A DNA stretch of 64,000 nt from Drosophila persimilis (taxonomy: Eukaryota; Arthropoda; Insecta; Diptera; Drosophilidae), in NCBI RefSeq assembly GCF_003286085.1, contig NW_020825324.1, positions 1,984,001 to 2,048,000 of the forward strand, in the 5' to 3' direction. The number at the start of each line of letters is the position of its first letter. Within the stretch, counting starts at the first letter, position 1. The notes under the pieces are model-generated. The model saw nothing but the letters and a program-made list of their open reading frames with translations. It was not told the DNA's origin and made no database searches. This document shows, piece by piece, positions 39,601 to 51,600 of this stretch. The position numbers were made by a program, and so were the translations under genes.

Positions 39601-39677
39601 AATATACTAGAATTCAATAAATGAATGTATCTGTAGTACTCGTAGGCTCAAAACTGATTCATGAATGATCTGCCACA

Positions 39678-40180
39678 TACGAGGGTTGTTCAATAAGACC
39701 CTGACTGTTTGAATTTCCCTCTTCTCAAGTGGTAGGGCACCACTGGTTGTGTCAGCTGGCATCTATCAGCTGATTCTTGAGTCAAAATTGGAACATTTTG
39801 TTTGTGTTTTACAGCCATTGATAGCAGACTTTCTCGTAATATGAAGATTTATTCCTTTAAATTCCGGAGAATCCTCATCATTTAAATCAAGACTAAGCTT
39901 GATAAATAATTTGGGAATTCTCAAATTTCATTTTATTTATATCTTAAGGATAAAGAAAAGGTTTACAGAATTTCCTTGTGGCCGTACAGTGTTGAACGCT
40001 TAGTTAAGGTCTCTGCACCGGAAACAATTGAACGAATTCTACAATATGGTATTGGACGATCCGATCTTAAAAGTGCCTGACATTGTGGAACCCATTGGCA
40101 TATCCAAGGATTCAGTGGTTTCAATTTTGAATGTTCTTTGGGCTATAAGAAACCATTGCGCAAGATGGGAATCAAGGCAA
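39678..40180 (+). mobile_element. Mariner-family transposon relic
   Basis: After a TA at 39678 comes CGAGGGTTGTTCAATAAG, a mariner-type terminal repeat. Further in, two shifted frames give LVKVSAPETIERIL and then VLDDPILKVPDIVEPIGISK, followed by DSVVSILNVLW and CARWES. That is the order of the mariner transposase N-terminal DNA-binding region (PETIEK, DDRRLKVREI, GISxxSVxxIL, LSARW). Stops and frameshifts break it. The catalytic DDD part and the right terminal repeat are absent, so the copy is long dead. Confidence 0.75.
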
Positions 40181-41834
40181 GGTGGTATTATGATGGTAAT
40201 GTTTTCGATATTTCGAGAATATACAATATATGTACCCCCAAAATACATTTTTTTAAATTAAAAAACTGCCTGTTTGTGACTTTAGGCACTTTAAAAAGAT
40301 ATACCTGAAGATATAGTGACCAAAATTTGAAGTTTAATACCATTTCTAATGTTTTTTTTAACTTTGGAAATTTTTTGTTTGTTATGGTCCTAATTTTAGA
40401 CGTTAATTTCCTACCGAAATAAGCTTTAAATCATTCACAATGTCCAAAGATCCTCAAAGGTAGGAATCAAGATGATTAAATCAACCCTGTTTTATAGTAA
40501 ATTACTAATTTCTGATAACAATCTTTGACATTGATTTTTGGAGCCCGAAGGTCCAATAATCTAGCCATCGGTTGTGCAACAGAAGAAGAAGAAAGGCAAA
40601 ACCTCTTAAGAATTTGGGAATTTTGGCACGGAATTTATTTGCCCGGAAAATGATCACCAATCAAGATCGGTGGGGAATGTGAATGTGAATGTGAATGTGT
40701 GGCATTCATTATTCAATACCTGTGACTCCTATCTGTGGCCGTAGCCGTTGCCGTAGCCCCGTATCTGTATCTGCAACAGTGCTGTGTGAGTGAGCCTATA
40801 AATAATACAATGTCCCGTAATCTCAATTAGCAGTCGCATTGCAAAAATATTTTATCTGCCCTCTGCCCACAGAAAAATTCACGAAAAATGTTGCTCCGCG
40901 GCGGGGAGGGGGAGGGGTGTGGCGCGGCTGCTGAGTGGTGGAGGTGTGGGTGGCCCGGGGGGTGGCTTGGTGGTGCGGGTGATGCGTGATTGTGGCGCAC
41001 ACAGCAACCACTCGAGCACCGTTCAAGGAAAACTGATTTTTTTCATTGTTGTAGTTGTTGATAACAGCCACTCTTATCATTCACTCAAGAGTCGGCCCCA
41101 ACCCCCTCAGCAGGCCACACAGAAGAAGGCAATGGCAACAAAAAATTACCAACAATTCTTGTGCCTTTTTTTGTACTTTTTTCCCCCCATCTAATCAACA
41201 AAAAGTGCCTACATCAAGTTTGACCTAATTTTGATAAGAGAAGACTTTGCAAAAAAAAAGGAGAAGAAGAAGCAGAAGCGCATACGAATGAGGAAAAGAA
41301 AATAAACGTCTACGAAATCGAAAATTATTAGCCTAATTAAAATTAGTTCCTGCAAAGAATGCGACACGTTCGTTTCCGGCCGTTCTGGGACTCGGGAATC
41401 CATCCAGCGATCTCCGATCTCCACAGTTCCAGCTTTTCCCAACTCGGCGATAGCCCCGGCTTAATCTCTAGCTGACGCGTCTTTAGTACACATTTCAGAT
41501 TCAGATGCCCCCGCTGACACTGGGGCTGCTGTCGACCCAGCTGTCGTCATTGGAGGTTTATTTCTAGCTAAAACGTCACTGACACTGAACCGCAGGGAAA
41601 ATAGTTAAAAAATGAAATAAAAGTAATATAAATATATATATAAATAAAAGTAATAACATGTTGGGCAATTAAAATTTGTTCGGTTAATGTTGATTTTTCA
41701 AAGAATTCAGATATAAGATAACTTTCCTTAAAACCGGAAGACACGGTCTTGGGTATCCCATAAGTTTTTTTTGTGGGTTACTTGATAAAAGGCTTTGCAG
41801 ATTTGACAGTCTGATATCTAGCGGCATATCGGCG

Positions 41835-41882
41835 GCAGCGAGTGAGCCGGGGGTAGGCGCACGAACGAAGCCAGTCCCCTAG
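41835..41882 (+). mobile_element. Helitron/DINE-1-type 3' terminal module
   Basis: GCAGCGAGTGAGCCGGGGG, then ACGAACGAAG, then TCCCCTAG|T. The GGGGG and TCCCC arms can pair. The terminal CTAG before T is as in the copies at 2530 and 14771. Confidence 0.55.
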
Positions 41883-44800
41883 TTTTCCATAATAGCGGAT
41901 GTGTCATTCTTCCAAGGAGTTTACAATGTAGAAACCCTATGCACACTGAGCACAATCGATGGCTAATCGCAGTAGCATTCCCGCCATAAAATAAACCTCT
42001 CTGTACTGAGTACTGAGAGACGAGCAAATATTTATACAGAAATACGTACGAATGTGTTTTTAAAGTATTCGTTCGTTTGATTCATTCATTAGGCTTAGCC
42101 CCTTGACACGGATCAGAATCGAATGCCACATCGGGCCCGCCCTCGTCCCCGCCGCAGCACCCCCGAATGAGTCGGTTACTCTAAGGGGGAATTGGTCTTA
42201 CAGCGAATTCGTTTATTACTACGAGTACACATGCACAGAACGTGTAGATAGATCAATAGAACGAGTGTGGTATGCATATGGCAGTGCGCCTTGAGGGGGG
42301 ACAAGGTTTTCCCACGAAAGCAACCGCTAATTGTGTGGGTTACAGTTCCGGGAATGCCATGAGCAAACTCTAGTGCTTTCTCTGCCGTTACCTCACCTGA
42401 AATTGTCAGGAAATTATCGCGGCGCCAGGGCTAAGCGGGACAGTAATTTCTACGAAACTTAGCGGGGAATTTACCCAACTTCGCCCCCCAAAATACAAGT
42501 GTATCGCGCAGATCGATCGCTAACGCACACTAGTGTGTGTGTGTGCACGATCGATGTCCAAGTACAGCTAGGGGCAAGAGTATAGCAACTGTCTCTATTG
42601 AAGGGCGCTCCCATAGAATTGTGATCCCCACTGTGTGCTGCTGGCCGTGTGTGTGTGTGGGGGAGACGTGGGGGTAAATTATTGGCCCGCCATAAAATAC
42701 TCCAAAACAAAAGGCCAAAGCAAAACAAATGAACGGAGAATGGGAGCCGAGCAGAGTCGAGCAGAGCAGGGCAGAGCAGAGCCGGCGAAAAAAGAGAAGT
42801 GAAATAAAGCACAAACAAAACACTGTCCCTGCCCCCGCCACTGCCCCTGACCGTTCCGAAAGCTGTATTGTCAATACTTTCGCTTCCCCCCTTTTTCTTA
42901 CTTTTTTGCACACTTTTTCTTGTTTTGTTTTTCGCTATGATTACTTATGTATGTATGTATTTTCTGCTGTTCTGTTTTGCTTTCTGTTGAAAAATGTTTA
43001 CCAAAAACCTTGAAAAATTGAAATTATGAACTTGACTTTGGTTGCTGTTGCTGTTGCTGTTGCTGTCGATGTAGCGCCTGGCCTAGAGATACGGGACGAG
43101 TGTTACAGCAAACAGCAGCAACAATTAGTAGTCAAATGCTGTTTGCGAAATTATTTCCCTACTCGTTTCGAGCATGTTTGAATAGAACGAGCACTGAGAG
43201 AGAGGCGGTGAAATGAGGCAACCAGATAGGGTATTGGGCATCCTCCAAAAGGGTTTACATACATTTACGATTATGGGACCCGCAAAATGCTCGCAAGCGA
43301 GACTTTTACGATTGGAAAGTGCTCTGCGACTACACTGCCGGTCCAAAGCCAGAAAGAACAGCAAACCTTCGTGTGGCCTCGGCATTGCGTCTTCGGCTCT
43401 GTGTCTACGTGTCGTCAGATGATTTGATTGTATTTTATACCAAAAACGACTCCCAAAAGACTCGCCAACGATTCATTAAACGAACAAGCGTCATATTGCA
43501 ACCCTGCTAGCAACAATAGTCTTTATTGTTTCAAACCAGGATCACTGTCCAACATTGGATACACTTTACTGTACTATCAAGTAGGTTTGCGTGTCTCCTC
43601 TCTGAGAAAAGTATGCCCACTCTCTCAATCCCATCGGTTCTTATTACTTTAGGCATTTTTGCGAAGGAGGAGCGAAACGGAACACCTACAGAAAATAGCA
43701 CTAATAACGTTTTGGTATTACAACTTTTACTTTACTAAACTTGTTGATGATTTAAGTTCTTGATTGCATTCAAAATCGATGGTTTACATTGATTGTTACA
43801 AGAAAGTCCCAAAAGTCCCAGTCAAAGGACTCTGCTAAGGTGGGGCAAATGGTCGGTTGTTCAAATACCAACAAGAGTGGTAGAAGTGCAAGAGTGCAAG
43901 AAGGACCCATTCAAGCTGGCTACCTATACAGACAAATTGGCCACATGGTACAGCTGTACATTGTATACATTTTCCACTTACTTTTTTCCCGAAATTATTT
44001 TCACTTAAATTTTACAAATTTCCATATAATTTCTTATACTTGTTACTTTTTTGATATTTTATGGCCCTGTTTTACTTGATCTCCTATAATAAAGTTCTTC
44101 GATAGAGTCTCTTTTACATATTCAATTATATAAGACAACTCCCAACATACATATGCATAGTTTTCAAAACCACGCGAAAAGGCTTCAATTCAAATTATAA
44201 AAAAATACTATAAATCATTTTTTGTGTAAAATCATTGCCATTTTTCGAAGAGACATTCACAACATTCCAAAATAAGTTACATTCTATAGAATGCAATTCT
44301 TATAGTTATTCCATTAATCATATTTTACCAAATATACCAAATATATGCGAAAAGAACCGACTGGCGAATTCCATGGGGACGAAGTTATCTGGCTTGAATA
44401 AAAATAAGTGCGGAAAATACCACATTTCCGATTAACCTCGACTTATCGGTCAATATGTCAAGAGTTATGTGCAGTATAAACATATACATATGTACATATG
44501 TATGCATGTATGTACATGCATGGTACATACGGTGTGTACTATACGAGTGTCGTATAAATAGTTGCTGGTTGTTTGCCCCTTAAGCGTTTCTGCCATTTGC
44601 ATATGATTAGTCGAGCATATTGCATATGAATATGCATATTTATACGAGTGGCACTACATGTATGCATACATGCATTAGAAGAGAGCATTAAGTGCAGCAA
44701 AAAACAAAGGTGCACCGAAGTTGATCTACCCTTGCGCTACCCTCGGAGCAAATGTCCGTTTGCCTAGAGAATTGATTGGAAATTGATGATCACGTGTTGT

Positions 44801-45032
44801 CAAACGATGATCAAACGTAGTCTGGCTCAAAGAGGACCTTTGAGAGATCAGGAAAAAGCTAATAGCAACAGGTGGACATGGGTATGGCTATTGTGAGCAT
44901 CCTTTTGTTTTGGGCGTTACAATCAACAGATGAAATCAGGCGTAGCCTGCCTGTGCAAGGGTATGAAAGCGGTTATTACGTACCCGTACCCGTGCCCGTA
45001 CCTGGCACTTCCAGGGGAGCCCGGGCTTATCG

Positions 45033-45067
45033 CTGTAACTGTAACTGTAACTGTAACTGTAACTGTA
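45033..45067. repeat. (TGTAAC)n hexamer repeat
   Basis: Five to six TGTAAC units. Related units recur at 45089-45100. Confidence 0.9.
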
Positions 45068-45655
45068 AATGGGCGACGATGTGAGTGCAACTGTAACTGC
45101 AGTTGTCCGGCGGGGCGTGTACGAAAGGCCCGCGCTTCGAATGAGAGCGCGCTGCTTTGCTCGGACAGGGACGGGCTCCAAAGCACAATAAAAGCCACGT
45201 GCATCGCTAATTAACAGATTCGAGAGCGAGAGCGGGAGCGAGAGCGAGAGCGAGAGAAGGAGGCGACTCTCCCTTTCAATGGAGGGAGCTTTATCAGTCC
45301 ACTGGGGGATGGATGGCGGAGAGAGGGGGGCACGGGGCAACGATGTGCTGTGACAGGTGTCGGTGTCGGTGTCGTTGTGGGAAACGGACGGAGGGACGGA
45401 CGAACGGGCGCAATGCTGCCAAGACGCTCTGAAATTTCAGGCGTCCCCCTGTCGCCACGCCCATTCCGTGGGCTAAGTAGTGCTCTGGTTTCGGTTCCCA
45501 CATTTCGAATGCGCTGATAAAGCGACAAGAACAAAAAAGCAAAGCAAAGCAGAACAGAAAATCGAGAAAAATTATGCGACTAAAAGATACCCTAACCGCA
45601 GAGCAGGACAATGATGTTCTTCGCACAAAAGTTTGTATATATTTCATATAAACAA

Positions 45656-45698
45656 TGGCTATTCGAATGGGTACCAGCTAAGGAGATTCGAATAGCCA
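45656..45698. repeat. 13-bp perfect inverted repeat, 17-nt spacer
   Basis: TGGCTATTCGAAT at 45656-45668 and ATTCGAATAGCCA at 45686-45698 are exact reverse complements. The stem could form a hairpin or mark a tiny element. No target duplication is clear. Confidence 0.85.
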
Positions 45699-48600
45699 GA
45701 TACCCTAATCATCTCACTTTTCTATAAAAGCTCGTTAGTGGATTAGGCCAAAACAACGTCAGGACTTCATAAGTATACATACCACTTTTCCATACCAGTA
45801 TGAGAACCACTATTCTGGTACTCATAGCGAAGATATGGGGATACCCTCTAAAACTTGATCAACATCGTAGATTGAATAGGTTGAAAGTATTGATATATAT
45901 GTTAATCAGAACTTTCGCCTTAGTACTTGAAGCCAAAATCCACCGAAGGTACGTACTAACCCACACCCTGTAAAATATCCCAGGGCATACCCACCTAATG
46001 GCCCAATATGCCCCACATCAGGCGGGCAATGGGCACCAAGAGAGCAAAACAGACACGGTAACGGTAACTGCGCCGCAAGAGTTGACATTTTACAACAGGA
46101 GCGGGGTGGGGGATGGACGCCAGAGCAGTCGGCAAGGCAGAGGCGCAACGAAAGCTAATTTGCGAAATGCACACACAATGCAGAGAAAGCCACTGCACAG
46201 GGCAGGACAAATGGGAAGGAGGGGAGAGGATGGCAAAGCGCAGGGGCAACAACAACTGCGAAATAGAAGGCGATCTGAAATTACGTAAAAATGCTAAACA
46301 AGTGCCGCAAATAGAACGCAACAACAGCCGAATCCAATACAATACCATCATTCGAGTATAAACAAAGACCCATCAACGCAATGGAAATACTACGAGCAGC
46401 GCAATTGGAAATCTGGACGGAGGGCATATCGTCGATGGATAAATACCCTCAAGGAACAAGGAAAGGGGTCTTTGGCCCACGCTTCCGATTAGTGAAAGCT
46501 GTATTTGGATTCCAAGAATTGTGATAAGCCCCGGACGGAAATACAATAGATGCACAGTGAAAGCACTCTGTGGTGGACCCAGAACCTGAGAATACAATAT
46601 CCAATGGGATAGGACAGGAGACAATAGATCTAGACCAGGGATCGGCATGGTCCAGTGCTAGGTGCATCGGAAAAAATTTCGGGTCAGCGCATTCGGCAGA
46701 CTTCGTGTGGCTTCGGCTCAGCTTCTTTACACTGCTCGGATGCCGTATCGGCACAGACCGTGAATCAGTTTACGTTTTTCTAATGCTCAAATTCAATTTT
46801 ACACTGGAAGAAAATGTTCAACATAGTGTGATTGATTTGCTTCAGAGAGATTTTTTATTGAGAGGCTCTACAAAAGGCTCAAAGGGCGTTCTTCGAAATT
46901 ATTCGATTTCACAGTTAAATTTTTCCTAATAAAATATATTTAATTTAATGAGTTCTCTGAAATTTTGTTCTTTTAAATTGAACTGGATTTCACGAAACAT
47001 TTGCCTTCTAGATTCTAGAATCTAGACCGAAGTTCGGAAGGAAGCTAAGTCGTCCATATGTATATAGACATTTCACTGTACATACATACATATGATTGTA
47101 TGCATGTGGAAGGCACGATTTGTAGGAAATTGGTTATGGTTCTGATATGAAATACTATATTTGGTTTATTAGCCTCCGACAGTGAGATCATACAGTTTTC
47201 ACTCGAAAACTTGTGTAAGTTTCGTTATCGGACTTCCACAGAAGCTGGCGGCCGAACAGGGCCGAGCAAAATCTCTGGAAATTTATTGATTTGGGATCAT
47301 ACATAACTATGGAAAAGTCTTTTGGGTTGAGTAGTTTTTTACTTATATTTTTAATTTTTAGTTCTTTAGTTTCGTTCACACATCATTCTTAGTTCTTTTC
47401 TTATGTCTTCTATCTCGAAACATTATCTCGGCAGATCTGTAATCTTATCAAGAGACTTCCATGAGACCTCTCCCTGAGTCGTATTGCGACAATCACTCAC
47501 TCGCCTGAAATTCTTCTGTGAACTCTTATTGATCTCCCAGAACATTTGAGTACATCTGTGGTTTCCATTCGATAAGTTATAAGATATAATGCACAGTGTA
47601 GATCTGTGGCTATTTCTCTCCATTAGCATCCCTAGCATCCCAGCCCATCCCGGAACTGATTATGATCTTTGGAACAAAATACATAACATGCAGAATCGCA
47701 TCATAATCTTTAGCATGAAATGAGGGCCAAGGGCACTGGCTATTGAGTCTGTGCAAAAAGTCAGCACTGCTCGAAACTTTTACGATGACAGAAACAGTGT
47801 AAACATTTTTCTGTAATATTTTTAGCGTGACTTCAATTTGAGTTTTACGACTTGTTTTTTTCGTGGCGTCAGCATGTAAATCGGGGTGAACATATATGTA
47901 TGTAGTATGTATTTATCTTCCGCACCCCAAGCGGAGTCTAGTGTCTGCTGAGAGCTAATGTTTTTCGCCTTGCTCGGACTGTACCTATCACATAAAGTAC
48001 GATTTAAACTGCACTTGGCCGGGGTTCGGGGACGGAAGTTGAACCCGCAACAAAGAGGCAGTGAAATAAAACAAAAACCAAATTAGCAAAATGAAATGCG
48101 AATGCGAAAATGAAATTAAAATAAGTAAATCAGCGAAAAAGTACGAGAGTGTGTGTGGAGGGAACAAAATCTCAAATTTCAAAAATTAATGATAATGAAT
48201 TTATATATGTACATATGTATGTATGTCTGGTGTGCATTTGTCTGTGTAATTTATGTATGTTTCAGTCTCGGTTTCGGTTCCTCTGCTGATTATTCCCTGG
48301 CCGGACTCTGGCCTGTCTTCCTTGTCTCTAAGCTGCCAAGTGTCTAGGTACTAATCTCTACGTACATACATATTTATATGTATGTATGTACATGCGGCAT
48401 GCAATGAATGGAGACCGTGCGAATCGGAAGAGCGACCCAATCTGAATGAATGGACACCCAGACAGGGCCACCGCGTAAGCATTTCAAAGACTTTCTAATT
48501 TGAGTTAATTACTGGTTACCAAGTTACCATTATTGGCCAGCAATAGTCCACGATCGTAGCTGGCCTAAGTCTCTTTTGGAGTCTGCTTGGTCTCATTTTA

Positions 48601-51600
48601 TCCCAAGTCCCATTGACGTCAAAAAATCACCAGAACGGAATGACATCACGCTGAGTAATCACTAAAATCTATATAGTATGTAAAAAGTATACATTGTGGA
48701 ATTCTGAGAATTTCTTGCCTTCTAAATTTGTCTAATGGACAGAGTATTGCCGTACAGTGGAACCTCCATGCTGGCACCCCTCCCGGCACTGCGAGTTTCC
48801 TCTGGCTGTGCTCTCAGCCATTTGTGGTCTCTCTCACTCTCTTGACAATCATTTTCAAGATCATGAACTACATCCTTGCCGCTTGCCTTGTGGTTGTTGG
48901 ATGTTTATAAATGCCATAAATGTCGCCAATGAATTAAGAGGCAGCAGCGGAAGAGAGAGAGACCGATGGACCGATGGACCGATGGACCATGGCAGACCAG
49001 ACCAGACGGCTTGAGGGGGCCTGAGGGTGGAGTGGCGGGTGGGTGGTGTGGTGAAATGTTCAGTTAGACGATTGTCGTTCTTGTCGTCGCCAGTTTTAAT
49101 CAAAAATTAACGTAATAAATAATCATAAAGAATGCATAAATGTCAAATTATAAATTTCGACAAGTTTTACGACAGTTCTCTCTTCTCGCTGTCTCCATCC
49201 CGCCCCTCTCTGTGTCTGCTAAATATCTTTATCCCCTTGGGTCATGGAAAAGATATATTCGCACTATGGGCGTGGCAGCGCAACAATAATCAATACGATT
49301 CCGCCCACTTCCCTCTCTTTCTCCTACTCTCTCTCTCTGTCTCTCTGTCTCTGCCATGAGCCACCCCACCGCACCCAACATGATGTAGGTCGGCGACGCT
49401 GCCGCCGCAATTAAATTTGTCTGAGTTTTGTTTCTGCTGCCTCCTCTCTTCGCCCGTTTGTGGCAATTATGTTGGTAACGGTGGAGCGGAGCATAAGGTT
49501 AGAAATGGCAACCACTTTTCCTTTCACGCACAGACTGCGAGACGGAGAGAGAAAGAGGCAGACGTGGGAGCGACCTCTAAGGGCCGACGCCCACGCCCAA
49601 GGCACATCTACACACAAACATATCGACATACAGAACAGACGCCTACACAGCAAAAAAAAAAAAGGGGGAAAAGAACATTTTATTAATCATATCCTGTTTC
49701 ATGTACATTAATATTCATATGGATTAATTCGAGCAATAAAAATAACATTTAGGATATTTCTCATACTGGAAAGGACTTTTAATTTATACCGAATCTCCAG
49801 TATGATCCAAAAAATTTGATAGGGGATGCACAGACTTTGAATAGGAATCCAAATCCAATTTTAATGATACAGCAGTTCGATCCACAAAATTTGAAACTGC
49901 ATCCAGTACTTTGCACCGAGATTTTAGAAAAGAATCCTCCACATTTTGCAATGGGATCCAGTTCTCGCTGTGCATTCAAAAGCTTTGGAAGCTGGAAGAG
50001 GGCAAATCAATTGATGCTAATATTCGTGGATGTATACTGGGTCCATTTTAAATTACTCTACTCGTGCCTTTATGCTTCAAGAACACAGCTTTTTTCGTGC
50101 AGTGTAGCAACACAAATTGCACTGCCAGCACAGCAAAAGCTAAAGCAACAACAAAAGCTGTCGGCGACATGGCGTCATGAAATGTGTTCTACTACTTACT
50201 ATAGAAGGTATACAAAGAGGAGGGCAATGGGGTGAGCGAGAGAGCAAAAGAGCGGGACAACCGGCGGCGGGGAGCGAAGAGCGTGATGCGCAGTGCCAGC
50301 CGGCCTCCCTCCCCCAGTTGCCGGTACTGCCCTTGCCCAAGCTCAAAGAGATTTGATTGTGCTTCGCGTCAAATTGTGAAACTCTGAAAGCTCTCTCAAC
50401 GCAAAAGCATGAAATTCGTTTGCTGACTAAGCTTTTGCAGTGATGCCAGAGAGAATGGCACTGCCAGCGTCGGCTGCGTCGGCTGCGTCGGCTGGCGTCT
50501 CACGCTCTTTGCCTCTCTTGAGTGGTTTCACAGTGTTTGAGTGCTCCTCGTGACTTTGCTTGTATGTTGCGGCAACATTGTTGAGTGGCGCGATATGGAG
50601 GGTTGGGGACTGTGGCCTGGGTCCCAAGTTTCCCATTTGGTCGTTCTATCGGTGCGTGCTAGCATCCGGGGGGCCCACGACCCACAGCGCTATGAGTCCG
50701 CTTATGTTCCCACAACGTTAACGACTGTATATACTATGTATGCATGTGTGTATCTACAAAAACTACAATGAACACAGGTCCGTTTACAGGATAAGTACAT
50801 AGAATATGTATATGTGGTGATGATGCAACAAATCATTCCAGGAATCATTCCAGCACGACTGTCTGTCTCTTGGCGTACTCGTAAATGTTGCCAATTAAAC
50901 CAGACCATTACCGTGCCCGCACCCGCACCCGTACCCCTCCTCCTCTTTTCTTTTCTGATTGAGCGATTGATTACCATATCAGCATTCCAAAATGCATCGA
51001 ATGAATAATCGCAATCGAACGCGCCGCACCAATGGAGGCGGGCCTCTGCGTAGAGTTATTTATGCACCCAATACCGATCGGAATGCCGAGAGAAAGAAGT
51101 CACCAGAAAGCCAGAAAGTCTACAGCCAATAAATAGGTATGAACGAGTATGTGTGTTACTTGGTTAGCAGGAAATACCAAGAGTTCCAATCCCCAGTACC
51201 CATTCGAAGTTCCAGTTTAATTATGAAAGCCACAAGTTGGCTTTAGACAATAAAACATAAGACCCGCACAGATAAATAAACATTATTGGATTATTAAGCC
51301 TCTAAAAGCTACATCTCTCTCTCTCTCTATCTCAGTGTGACTGGGCAGTAAAGGGTGGGGTTTCAACACTATAAACTAGTGTTGGAAGAGCTGTGCTATC
51401 AACACATTCCCCAACGTAGTCTTAGTGGTCGAGTATTATGAAGTACCTATAATTTTAAAATGGAATATTGTCCTCTTTCGAGTGCAAGTCCCCACAATCC
51501 TTGACAGTTTCACACCCACACCTCCGCACCCTGCTCCGAGGCTCTGGAACAAACGCTCTTGGAAAACAGGTCGATGCCACAGTGTGGGCCACAAACTGGG

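Larger units (their letters stand above)
30301..39677. other. 9.4 kb noncoding stretch, no gene recognised
   Basis: Long open frames here (for example 31150-31644 plus and 36464-37021 minus) come from simple repeats. The part at 32.9-34.6 kb is AT-rich. TACTCGTA/TACGAGTA words occur at about 31.6, 32.2, 32.45, 34.86, 36.4 and 39.6 kb. Confidence 0.5.

Noticed and set aside
46637..46760. Second hAT MITE
   Set aside because: Only one end resembles the terminal repeat; no matching right end or target duplication was found.
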